Positions 1 through 6,416 of a stretch of 37,763 nt of DNA are shown piece after piece; within the stretch, counting starts at the first letter, position 1, and each line of letters starts with the position of its first letter. The stretch is taken from the IMG/VR virus record IMGVR_UViG_3300018009_000009, positions 1-37,763 of that record, one strand, 5' to 3'. The position numbers were made by a program, and so were the translations under genes. Below the pieces are notes generated by a model, which saw only the letters and a list, made by a program, of their open reading frames with translations, did no database searches and was not told the DNA's origin. Origin of the DNA: a virus.

Positions 1-123
1 CGGCTCGTCGTGGTGTGTGTATCCACCACGACAGTTTTTCCAATCACGTATTACGACGCCGGCTGTAAGTGACTTAGCGCGGCTCGTCGTGGTGTGTGTA
101 TCCACCACGACAGTTTTTCCAAT
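1..123. repeat. 44-bp direct repeat with internal hairpin
   Basis: Bases 1-44 recur exactly at 80-123. Each copy holds a perfect 9-bp inverted repeat (GTCGTGGTG, then CACCACGAC; 7-15 with 24-32, and 86-94 with 103-111), an 8-base loop, then AG and five T. A hairpin followed by T5 could end rightward transcription. The arms also match the core of the iterons listed next, so a protein-binding role is equally possible. No gene covers 1-425. Confidence 0.7.
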
Positions 124-229
124 TACACACCACGACGGTTTTTCTTTGTATCCCTCACGCTAGAGTTTCCAATCACACCCTACGACGTTAATTCTTTGGG
201 CCACCGTGTCCCAAACACACACCACGACG
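40..229. repeat. Four 19-bp iterons
   Basis: Four direct repeats of the form CCAATCACACCCTACGACG occur at 40-58, 119-137, 169-187 and 211-229. CCAA and ACGACG are constant and the middle varies. Start-to-start spacings are 79, 50 and 42 bp. Inverted partial copies (CGTCGTGGTGTGTG) lie at about 5-18 and 84-97. Clustered iterons in a gene-free stretch are typical of replication origins or multi-site regulator binding. Neither role is proven here. Confidence 0.6.
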
Positions 230-296
230 CGCGCGCGTTGGCTTGTGACTACTGTGCCTCAAGCTCCACGATGAGAATTCTTTGGGCCACCGTGTC
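190..296. repeat. 21-bp direct repeat carrying TTTGGGCCA half-sites
   Basis: A 21-bp sequence starting AATTCTTTGGGCCACC occurs at 190-210 and again at 276-296. Each copy contains TTTGGGCCA, which is one arm of the full palindromes at 1078-1098 and 1185-1205. The left non-coding region and the operator-like region may therefore share a binding protein. Confidence 0.5.
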
Positions 297-352
297 TCAA
301 ACCATCACGAGCGTGGGCTGCGTTACGGTTAATGAAATTCGACACGCAAAAG

Positions 353-378
353 AAAACCCACACTTTCGCGCGGGCTTT
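353..378 (-). terminator. Intrinsic terminator after the leftward gene
   Basis: Read on the minus strand this is an 11-bp stem (three G-U pairs) with a GAAA tetraloop, followed by a T-rich tail. It lies about 48 bases past the stop of the leftward gene at 426-1046. The plus strand is also T-rich after the stem (CTTTCTTTATCTCTTTT), so it may work in both directions. Confidence 0.7.
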
Positions 379-383
379 CTTTA

Positions 384-419
384 TCTCTTTTGTCACGTTC
401 GCCAAACGCCCAAGGGCGC
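384..419 (-). promoter_or_regulatory. Stem-loop element, copy A (minus orientation)
   Basis: Read on the minus strand: stem GCGCCC-TT-GGGCGT, then TTGGCGAACGTGACAAAAGA. The same arrangement occurs on the plus strand at 1415-1468 and 1738-1790, and in a diverged form at 2338-2388. This copy lies between the stop of the leftward gene and its terminator. Confidence 0.5.
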
Positions 420-425
420 TCAGCG

Positions 426-1046
426 TCAGGCGGTCAACGCCTTGGTTCCGGCGATAAAGCCCTCAATGACGTGGCGCGCGTCGAATGTCAAAACCTTGGC
501 GTTTTCGTTTTCAAAGCGTGAGAGCATGGCCGCGAGCTGGCCCATGAACGCGATGACACTGGCATTGTCAGCACATTTCTCAATGCGCACGTTATCAGCG
601 TTGAGCGCGACTTTCGCATCTTTGGTAACCGGCGCGTCAACAGGCGCTTTCACGTGGCGCGCGCCGCCGCGCTTGTCAGGATTGACGATTTCAGCCTGCG
701 AAGCAAGCCTATTCCAATGCTTTTCGGCGGCCCGAACCGTGTCATGTTGTGCTTTCGTGCGATAGCCCGCGACTCCTACTTTCTTGTCAGTGAAGGGCTT
801 GAGGCCAATGATGCTAGCAGCCTCATCCTGCTTAATGCCAGTAGCAGCGCAAAGCCGGCCTTCGACATAAGCGCCACGCGAGTTCGCCCAAACGATAATA
901 TAAGCAGCCTCATCGAGATCGGCAAGCGCATTGGTGATGAGAGCGATGGTAGCAGCACGCGCCACTTCGAAGCGCACGAACGATGCGCCTTCCGTCTTAG
1001 CGGCGGAGAAAACGCGAGCGGCGAGATTGTCAGTGAGAACGGCCAT
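426..1046 (-). CDS. Hypothetical protein, leftward
   Basis: A 206-residue protein that I do not recognise. It is soluble by appearance, Ala-rich and mixed helical, with no signal peptide or membrane segment. The C-terminal half is basic then acidic around residues 120-160 (DKRGGARHVK). The start is supported by an AGGGG Shine-Dalgarno sequence 7 bases before ATG. It is the only leftward gene at this end. It has a plausible promoter (1145-1173) and terminator (353-378), and its 5' region is flanked by two identical palindromes, so it looks like a separately regulated single-gene unit, perhaps early. A regulator is possible from context, but no helix-turn-helix is obvious. The opposite-strand reading frame (94-765) is a shadow. 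Confidence 0.75.
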   Translation of the reverse strand: MAVLTDNLAARVFSAAKTEGASFVRFEVARAATIALITNALADLDEAAYIIVWANSRGAYVEGRLCAATGIKQDEAASIIGLKPFTDKKVGVAGYRTKAQHDTVRAAEKHWNRLASQAEIVNPDKRGGARHVKAPVDAPVTKDAKVALNADNVRIEKCADNASVIAFMGQLAAMLSRFENENAKVLTFDARHVIEGFIAGTKALTA

Positions 1047-1070
1047 GATAAACCCCTGTTAGTTAGGTGA

Positions 1071-1099
1071 CGTTATGTTTGGGCCATCATGGCCCAAAG
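1071..1099. promoter_or_regulatory. Operator-like palindrome, copy 1
   Basis: A 21-bp perfect palindrome at 1078-1098 (arm TTTGGGCCAT, central C, then the reverse complement of the arm) inside a 29-bp repeat that recurs at 1178-1206. This copy lies between the leftward promoter and the start codon at 1046, where a bound protein would block transcription. Confidence 0.6.
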
Positions 1100-1144
1100 C
1101 CCACTAGGGCAGGTCAGCACCGCGCTAACCCCTCAACTATCCCT

Positions 1145-1173
1145 ATAGTCGCATAGATCGCAGGCAATGTCAA
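1145..1173 (-). promoter_or_regulatory. Sigma-70-like promoter for the leftward gene
   Basis: On the minus strand a perfect -35 TTGACA (1168-1173) is followed by a 17-bp spacer and GACTAT (1145-1150), a weak -10 matching 3 of 6 consensus bases. An 18-bp spacer gives ACTATA. It points at the leftward gene starting at 1046 and lies between the two palindromes. Confidence 0.5.
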
Positions 1174-1177
1174 CAGT

Positions 1178-1206
1178 CGTTATGTTTGGGCCATCATGGC
1201 CCAAAG
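1178..1206. promoter_or_regulatory. Operator-like palindrome, copy 2
   Basis: The second copy of the 29-bp repeat, with the 21-bp palindrome at 1185-1205. It ends up just upstream of the leftward -35 box. The centre-to-centre distance to copy 1 is 107 bp, close to ten helical turns, which would suit looping by a dimeric repressor. Confidence 0.6.
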
Positions 1207-1228
1207 GCAATTCAAAGATTGCTTTTTC

Positions 1229-1265
1229 GGGGAGGCAAAGGGGCGGAGGGGGGTTTGGGGAGGGG
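1229..1265 (+). other. G-quadruplex motif
   Basis: Five runs of at least four G lie on the plus strand: 1229-1232, 1240-1243, 1248-1253, 1257-1260 and 1262-1265, with linkers of 7, 4, 3 and 1 bases. This meets strict intramolecular quadruplex rules. It lies in the gene-free interval between the leftward gene and the rightward late genes. An AT-rich block (1286-1315, containing TATATAAAAT) follows. Confidence 0.65.
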
Positions 1266-1414
1266 CTAGGCTCGGGCATTGCCCGTCACATATATAAAAT
1301 ACCTACTTTTTTCAAGATACATCGTACACGTTAGTACCCTTCAATTATACCCCATCCTCGTGGCTTGCTCGTGCTCGGCCTCAGCCTCAGGCCTGCGCTC
1401 TTGCGCGCGTCACC

Positions 1415-1468
1415 GAACATCACCGAGCCATAACGCCCAAGGGCGTTTGGCGAGCGTGACAAAAGAGA
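1415..1468 (+). promoter_or_regulatory. Stem-loop element, copy B
   Basis: AACATCACCGAGCC, then stem ACGCCC-AA-GGGCGT (1433-1446), then TTGGCGAGCGTGACAAAAGA. It is nearly identical to copy C at 1738-1790. The outer stem pair is A-T here and C-G in copy C, a compensatory change that supports a real paired structure. Confidence 0.6.
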
Positions 1469-1519
1469 AAGAGAAAAAATTTTGTGTGCAAAATCAACAC
1501 CATATCCACCATCCTAGTG

Positions 1520-1535
1520 TGGCACATATCTTGCA
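1520..1535 (+). promoter_or_regulatory. Sigma-54-like (-24/-12) promoter
   Basis: TGGCAC, five bases, TTGCA. The invariant GG and GC are separated by exactly 10 bases, as the RpoN consensus requires. Transcription would start near 1546 and run rightward into the leader ORF and terminase genes. The stem-loop at 1433-1446 sits about 100 bp upstream, within the usual enhancer range, but no known activator site is recognisable. Confidence 0.45.
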
Positions 1536-1607
1536 ATCGCGCGTGGGCGCGCAGGCGTATAAAGAAAGACACCCACACCCTTGACCTGCACACCCGTGGA
1601 GGTTACC

Positions 1608-1781
1608 ATGCTCGCACAACATTGGGGAATGTTGAGGCTGATCTCTGTGGACATGGGGAGAAAGCAACCAAGGGCGGTCCTGCCATCGGGGCCGCCCTTG
1701 TGTTTTTGCAGGATCAAAGTTACTGTGGAGGCACCCAAACATCACCGAGCCACACCGCCCAAGGGCGGTTGGCGAACGTGA
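1608..1781 (+). CDS. Possible short leader ORF
   Basis: ATG preceded by a full GGAGG at 1598-1602 with 5-base spacing, giving 57 residues (MLAQHWGMLR...PKGGWRT). I recognise no family. The frame runs through the terminator at 1669-1707 and the stem-loop at 1738-1790, which is unusual for an ordinary protein gene. Either a leader peptide is translated into an attenuator, or the ribosome site is fortuitous. The good Shine-Dalgarno sequence is the main support. Confidence 0.3.
   Translation: MLAQHWGMLRLISVDMGRKQPRAVLPSGPPLCFCRIKVTVEAPKHHRATPPKGGWRT
1669..1707 (+). terminator. Intrinsic terminator before terS
   Basis: A 9-bp perfect stem CAAGGGCGG / CCGCCCTTG (1669-1677 with 1692-1700), a 14-base loop, then TGTTTTT. 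It lies upstream of the first packaging gene, so late transcription from upstream must read through it or restart beyond it. Confidence 0.7.
1718..1725 (+). repeat. AGTTACTG motif, intergenic
   Basis: One of 12 exact copies of CAGTAACT/AGTTACTG in the window. It lies directly after the terminator and runs into TGGAGG, about 75 bases before the terS start. Confidence 0.5.
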
Positions 1782-1790
1782 CCAAAGAGA
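1738..1790 (+). promoter_or_regulatory. Stem-loop element, copy C (terS leader)
   Basis: Stem CCGCCC-AA-GGGCGG (1755-1768) followed by TTGGCGAACGTGACCAAAGA. It ends 10 bases before the terS ATG, so it would form the 5' end of the terS ribosome-binding region. Confidence 0.6.
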
Positions 1791-1800
1791 GCGCTGAGCG

Positions 1801-2256
1801 ATGGACACCGACTTCGACCCTGCCGGCCTCGGCTGGCCACCCACACTCCCGCTGGAGATTGCCATGGCTGAGATGCCGGTGCGCGAGATATGCGAGAGCT
1901 ATGGCCTGACCCGTGACGACTGGAAGCGGTTGAAGACCGACGAGAAGTTCATCGCCCAAGTGGAGCGTTACCGCGAAGAGCTTATGAAGGACGGCGTGTC
2001 CTTCCAGATGAAGGCTCGGCTACAGGCTGAGGTGCTCCTCAAAGAAAGCTGGCGCATGATCCACGCAACGGATGCGCAGGTGCCACCGGCGGTCAAGGCC
2101 GACCTCATCAAGAGCACCATGAAGTGGGCGGGTGTGGATCAGAGCGCCAAGGCGGCTGCGATGGTGCAGGCCCCGGCCCTGCTGATTAACATCCAGTTCG
2201 CGGGCAAGCCGCCGAGCTTCGCCCCGACCATTGAGGCCAAGGCCATAGAGGCCTAA
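1801..2256 (+). CDS. Terminase small subunit (probable)
   Basis: A 151-residue protein directly before the large terminase. Residues about 18-45 (EIAMAEMPVREICESYGLTR) read as a helix-turn-helix of the kind found in phage small terminases, followed by long helices (about 50-115) suited to ring assembly and a short beta-like C-terminus. Small terminase binds the packaging site and hands DNA to the large subunit motor. The call rests on position, size and predicted fold, since small subunits diverge quickly. The start is ATG after an AGAGAG purine stretch that belongs to stem-loop element C. Five 16-bp tandem repeats follow the stop and could be its binding site. Confidence 0.7.
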   Translation: MDTDFDPAGLGWPPTLPLEIAMAEMPVREICESYGLTRDDWKRLKTDEKFIAQVERYREELMKDGVSFQMKARLQAEVLLKESWRMIHATDAQVPPAVKADLIKSTMKWAGVDQSAKAAAMVQAPALLINIQFAGKPPSFAPTIEAKAIEA

Positions 2257-2257
2257 T

Positions 2258-2337
2258 GTCACTCCACCCGCGCGTCACTCCACCCACGCGTCACTCCACC
2301 CGCGCGTCACTCCACCCGCGCGTCACTCCACCCGCGC
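2258..2337 (+). repeat. Five 16-bp tandem repeats between terS and terL
   Basis: Five head-to-tail copies of GTCACTCCACCCGCGC (2258-2273, 2274-2289, 2290-2305, 2306-2321, 2322-2337). All are identical except one G-to-A change in copy 2. The unit is not a multiple of three and lies outside any gene. The position suggests a packaging (pac or cos) or terminase-binding site, but it could also be an expanded regulatory repeat. Confidence 0.75.
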
Positions 2338-2388
2338 GAGACCAACGCCTTGAAGGCGTTGTCGAGCAAGGGGAATAAAAGAGAGAGA
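2338..2388 (+). promoter_or_regulatory. Stem-loop element, copy D (terL leader)
   Basis: Diverged copy of the stem-loop element: perfect 8-bp inverted repeat AACGCCTT-G-AAGGCGTT (2344-2360), then GTCGAGCAAGG and AATAAAAGAGAGAG, ending just before the terL ATG at 2395. The order stem, CGAGC, AAAAGAGA matches copies B and C. Confidence 0.5.
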
Positions 2389-2394
2389 ATAAAA

Positions 2395-3885
2395 ATGACC
2401 TCAATCATTGACTATAAGCCACCGCCGACGATTGAGCAGTTCATCGTGGATTACACGCCGGGCGCGCTGTTCTACGACTGGGTGGTTGGCCCCGTAGGGT
2501 CCGGCAAGACCACCGGGCTGTTCTTCAAGCTGGTGTATCTAGCCAGTCTCCAGTCACCCTCCCGCGATGGCGTCAGACGCTCACGCGCGGTGATCGTGCG
2601 TAACACCATGCCTCAGCTCAAGGACACCACCATCGTGTCGTGGAGCTACTGGTTCAAGGAGGGCGAGGCTGGTGAGTGGAACTTGACGGATAGGACGTTC
2701 ACGCTCCGGTTCGGCGACGTGGAGTGCGTGGTGCTGTTCCGCCCGCTCGATACGCCGGATGACGTGCAGCGCGTGCTGTCACTGGAGGTGAGCTTCGCCA
2801 TCATCGATGAGTTCGTGCAGATCAGGAAAGAGATTGTCGAAGCGCTGTCGGCGCGTCTCGGTCGTTACAAGCTCCCTGACGGCACCAAGCCCACCATCTG
2901 GGGCATGTGGGGTTCGTCCAACCCCTCGACGGAAGATAACTGGTGGTACGACTACCTGAATGACCCTGACACCTGCGAGACCATCGACCTAACGCGTGAC
3001 GACCCGGATGTCCTGCGGGCTAGGCGTGTCATGTCCGACGATACACGCAACGTGCGCTACTTTATCCAGCCGTCCGGTCAACGCCCGGAGGCTGAGAACC
3101 TTGAGAACCTGCCGGGTGGGCGGGAGTATTATACGAACCAGATGAAGGGCAAGAGCGAGACGTGGATCAAGCAGTTCGTGGACGCTGAGTGGGGTTACAG
3201 CGTCAGTGGCAAGCCGGTGGTCAACACGTTCAAGCCGGAGCTGCATATCGCCAAGAAGCGCCTCGTCTATAATCCCCTGCTCCCGCTGATCGCTGGTGTG
3301 GACCCCGGCCTTGCTGGCTCGGCGTTCATATTTGGGCAGCAGGACTTGCATGGACGGCTCAACGTGCTGGGGGAGTGCGTGCAGTCGGGCTATGGCGCGG
3401 AGCGGCTTGTGGCTGAGGTGCTTAAGCCCTACACGCGGCGGCGGTTCCCGCAGGCCAACCTGATCCTCGCGCCTGATCCGGCGGCGGCGAACCGCTCGCA
3501 GAACGACGAGAAGCAGGTGGTGCAGACACTCAGGAAGCACTACCCGGTGAGCATCGAGAGCAACAACCGCTTGCCGCTGCGCTTGAACGCCATCGAGCAC
3601 TTCACAACGAGGCTGGTGGATAGCGGCGCTGCCTTCCAGATCGACCCGTGGGAGTGCCCCATCACGGTGCGGGCGCTCAAGGGTGGTTGGCGGTGGGAGA
3701 TCAACGAGAAGAAGAGTATGATCTCCGGCGATGCCCCGGAGAAGAACGCCTATAGCCATCCCGGTGATGCCCTTGGCTATCTGTGCCGATACTTCCACAA
3801 GCAGACAGAACGTGAGTTGCGGTATGGTCCGCAGTCGGCTATATTTCGGCCACCGAGCTTCAAAAACCAGTACACATATCGCTGA
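2395..3885 (+). CDS. terL: Terminase large subunit
   Basis: Packaging motor ATPase and nuclease of 496 residues. Visible motifs are Walker A GPVGSGKTT (32-40), Walker B FAIIDE (134-139), a coupling motif GSSNPS, and a C-terminal RNase H-like nuclease with the acidic residues D303 (AGVDPG), D361 (APDP) and D458 (HPGDALGY). The protein cuts concatemeric DNA and pumps it through the portal. I chose ATG 2395 over the in-frame ATG at 2350 because the upstream 15 codons lie in stem-loop element D and GAGAGAGAAT sits just before 2395. The conserved protein also begins near MTSIIDY. It follows terS after 138 bases of repeats and leader. Confidence 0.93.
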   Translation: MTSIIDYKPPPTIEQFIVDYTPGALFYDWVVGPVGSGKTTGLFFKLVYLASLQSPSRDGVRRSRAVIVRNTMPQLKDTTIVSWSYWFKEGEAGEWNLTDRTFTLRFGDVECVVLFRPLDTPDDVQRVLSLEVSFAIIDEFVQIRKEIVEALSARLGRYKLPDGTKPTIWGMWGSSNPSTEDNWWYDYLNDPDTCETIDLTRDDPDVLRARRVMSDDTRNVRYFIQPSGQRPEAENLENLPGGREYYTNQMKGKSETWIKQFVDAEWGYSVSGKPVVNTFKPELHIAKKRLVYNPLLPLIAGVDPGLAGSAFIFGQQDLHGRLNVLGECVQSGYGAERLVAEVLKPYTRRRFPQANLILAPDPAAANRSQNDEKQVVQTLRKHYPVSIESNNRLPLRLNAIEHFTTRLVDSGAAFQIDPWECPITVRALKGGWRWEINEKKSMISGDAPEKNAYSHPGDALGYLCRYFHKQTERELRYGPQSAIFRPPSFKNQYTYR

Positions 3886-3894
3886 GGAGGCCAC

Positions 3895-4197
3895 ATGGGT
3901 GTGCACGAAGCCTTCCACCGCGGTATCGAGACGTTGCGGAAGGCGGGTATGTTGCCCCCACCGCCACCCAATGCTTATGGGCTGAATGGCGTCAGCACCC
4001 CGATGGACGAGGAGATCACGGTGCGAGCGCTCATGCAGAAGCACCTCGGTATGGTTGAGAAGGGCCGTGGGACTGCTGGTGATGCGCAGGTTGATGCTGG
4101 CACGTTTCGGTTGGCCAACCACACTGACCAGCTTGACGCGCTGGAGGCAGCGGCTGCTAACTATCTCGCGAAACAACGCCCCGGTGGGCCTCGATAA
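3895..4197 (+). CDS. Small hypothetical head-region protein
   Basis: 100 residues with a proline run (PPPPPNAYG, about 21-29) and a helical second half ending in LEAAAANYLAKQ. There is a strong GAGGAGG ribosome site. It lies between terL and portal, 9 bases after terL and 11 before portal, where short-tailed phages often carry small head-assembly proteins. No family recognised, no membrane segment. Confidence 0.75.
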   Translation: MGVHEAFHRGIETLRKAGMLPPPPPNAYGLNGVSTPMDEEITVRALMQKHLGMVEKGRGTAGDAQVDAGTFRLANHTDQLDALEAAAANYLAKQRPGGPR

Positions 4198-4208
4198 GGA
4201 ACTACAAG

Positions 4209-6416
4209 ATGGTCCGAGCTATTGCCCCGGTGGATATTGCCACTCTGACGCCGCCGAACGTGCCGGTCAAGACACCCAAGGATGCGCCGGTCAAGGTCAT
4301 CCATGGGCGTGACCTCAAGCGTGTCGGTGACAAGTTCAACGACCTGTTCACGCAGTACAAGAGCGACAGGCGTCTCGCGGAGCTACGCTGGCTGCGTAAT
4401 CAGCGGCAGTATCTGGGGCTCTATGACCCGGAGATTGACAAGGAGATGTCGCCCAACCGCTCGCGGGCGTATCCGCGTATCACGCGTGTTAAGTGTATCA
4501 GCGTCCTCTCCCGTCTTATGAACCTCATGTTCCAAGGCACCGAGGAAAACTGGACCATCGCGCCGAGCCCGGTTCCCAACTTCAAGGTTGCCGACGTTGA
4601 GGAAGCTATCACCTCCGCGCAGCAAGAAGATCAGGCCGCAGGGGTTCAGAGCACGCTGAGTATCGAGTATGTCAACACCGCGATGCAGCGGCTCGCGCGC
4701 AAGCGTGCGGATGAGCTTATCGACACGATCAAGGATCAGCTCCAAGAGATTGGCGGCAATCAATCGTCGGATTACGTGGCGCTCAACCGGAAGGCTGTGC
4801 AGTCCGGCATCATCTACGGCGTCGGCGTCCTGCGGGGGCCGTATGCCGTGTCGTTCAAGCAGGTGGACGTGTCTCTGGAGCCCATGACGAATAAGCCGGT
4901 GGTGACCGAGCGCACGCGGTATAAGCCGCTGTTCGAGTTCCTGCCGGTGTGGGACTTCTATCCCGACATGAGCGCCAAGACGCTGGAGGGCATGGACGGC
5001 TACTTCACACGCACCGCTATGTCCAAGGCGCAGGTGCGCGCATTGGCTGATCGTGAGGACTTCTTCGCGGACCAGATCAAGGACTATCTCAGGACGAATA
5101 CGGTGGGCAACTACCGCCCCACAGAGTATGAGACCGAGCTTCGCACCATGGGCGTTCGGACCAACGTCAATGAGATGAAGATCGAGACCATGAAATACGA
5201 GATCGTCACATGGCACGGCATGGTGTCCGGCGACTTCTTGCGCATGTGTGGGGTGGATGTCGATGACGACAAGTTGACCGATGACCTTGAGGCCGAGATT
5301 TGGATGATCGCCGGCAACGTCATCAAGGCCGATCTCAATACGTGGCGCAAGCTCGACATGCAGGTCAAGACGCTCCACACGTTCCTGTTCGATGAGGACG
5401 ATACGTCTCCGCTGGGTCAGGGGCTCCCCAACATTGTGCGCGACAGTCAGATGGCCATCAGCGCGGCGACCCGCATGTTGCTGGACAATGCGTCAGTGAT
5501 CTGCGGGCCGAACCTCGAACTGAACACCGATCTGCTGCGCGGCGATCAGGATTTGGCGTCCACGACCGCATACAAGATGTGGTATCGCGAGGGCACCGGC
5601 CCCGATGCGCAGTTTCCGGCTGTCCGCAACGTCGAGATCAACGGTCATCTGGACGAGCTGCTCAAGGTGATCGAGCTGTTCATGAAATTTGCCGATCAGG
5701 AGACCTTCGTGGGGCCTGCGACCGGCGGCGACATGGCGCAGTCACCCTCCGAACCCATGCGCACGGCGGCTGGAGCCTCCATGCTGCGTGGGGATGCTGC
5801 GCTGCCGTTCAAAGACATTGTGCGGCAGTTCGACCGGCTCACCCAGAGCCTGATCCAGAGCCTTGTGTGCTTCAACCGGGCGTTCAACCCCGACAAGGCC
5901 CACGAGGGTGACTATAATATCATCGCGCGTGGCGCGACTTCGCTCATTGCGAAGGAGGTTCGTGGTATGCAGGTTGACCAGCTTGCGCAGACCCTGACGC
6001 CGGAGGAGAAGGATCACGTCGATATGCGTGCGCTTGTCCGGCAACGGATGTTGACGCGGGACTTGGCCGACCTCTTGTTGCCCGAAGACGAGGTTGCGCG
6101 TAATCAAGCGCAGCGTTCGCAGCAGCAGGACCAGCAGCAGCAGCTCGCAACCGCTGCGCAGCAGGCCCAGACCCGCAAGTTGCTGGCCGATGCGTACAAG
6201 AACATCGCGGCTGGCAACAAGAATAACGTCGCGGCGGACGCTCACCAGATCGAGACCGCGCTTAATTTGATGGTGCAGGGGGTGCAAGGTGGTGGACAAG
6301 CTCAACAAGGAGCAGTTGACGGAGCTGCTGGACCGGATCAGCAACCTCAAGGGGACGCCGGTCCACTCGGACCTGATCCGACTGCTCAATTACCGGCTGG
6401 ACAAGTCCAAGGATGA
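4209..6416 (+). CDS. Portal protein
   Basis: 735 residues, the size of portals in large short-tailed phages (P22 and N4 portals are of this class). Features are an N-terminal helical region (KFNDLFTQYKSDRRLAELRW), a clip/wing-like middle with many aromatic and acidic residues (FEFLPVWDFYPDMS), and a C-terminal Gln/Ala-rich tail (about 635-735) likely forming a barrel or disordered extension. The dodecameric portal is the DNA gate at one capsid vertex and binds the large terminase. The call comes from position between terL and scaffold/capsid, length and composition. The last 128 bases overlap a gene in another frame that begins at 6289. Confidence 0.85.
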   Translation: MVRAIAPVDIATLTPPNVPVKTPKDAPVKVIHGRDLKRVGDKFNDLFTQYKSDRRLAELRWLRNQRQYLGLYDPEIDKEMSPNRSRAYPRITRVKCISVLSRLMNLMFQGTEENWTIAPSPVPNFKVADVEEAITSAQQEDQAAGVQSTLSIEYVNTAMQRLARKRADELIDTIKDQLQEIGGNQSSDYVALNRKAVQSGIIYGVGVLRGPYAVSFKQVDVSLEPMTNKPVVTERTRYKPLFEFLPVWDFYPDMSAKTLEGMDGYFTRTAMSKAQVRALADREDFFADQIKDYLRTNTVGNYRPTEYETELRTMGVRTNVNEMKIETMKYEIVTWHGMVSGDFLRMCGVDVDDDKLTDDLEAEIWMIAGNVIKADLNTWRKLDMQVKTLHTFLFDEDDTSPLGQGLPNIVRDSQMAISAATRMLLDNASVICGPNLELNTDLLRGDQDLASTTAYKMWYREGTGPDAQFPAVRNVEINGHLDELLKVIELFMKFADQETFVGPATGGDMAQSPSEPMRTAAGASMLRGDAALPFKDIVRQFDRLTQSLIQSLVCFNRAFNPDKAHEGDYNIIARGATSLIAKEVRGMQVDQLAQTLTPEEKDHVDMRALVRQRMLTRDLADLLLPEDEVARNQAQRSQQQDQQQQLATAAQQAQTRKLLADAYKNIAAGNKNNVAADAHQIETALNLMVQGVQGGGQAQQGAVDGAAGPDQQPQGDAGPLGPDPTAQLPAGQVQG

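Noticed and set aside
384-419. Copy A read on the plus strand as a nut-like boxA/boxB antitermination site
   Set aside because: TCTCTTTT before a hairpin is suggestive, but rightward reading would enter the antisense strand of the leftward gene and copies B, C and D face the other way.
94-765. Rightward ORF of 223 residues at the left end
   Set aside because: It runs across the iteron region and antisense to the better supported leftward gene. No ribosome site and a composition rich in Cys, Ser and Arg unlike real genes here.
1273-1285. CGGGC-ATT-GCCCG hairpin as an N4-type virion RNA polymerase promoter
   Set aside because: Right stem and loop size, but only one copy and no virion RNA polymerase gene in the window.
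2258-2337. 16-bp repeats as a CRISPR array
   Set aside because: The repeats are head to tail with no spacers.
2989-4176. Long leftward ORF opposite terL
   Set aside because: Antisense shadow created by GC-rich third positions. The plus-strand frame has terminase motifs.
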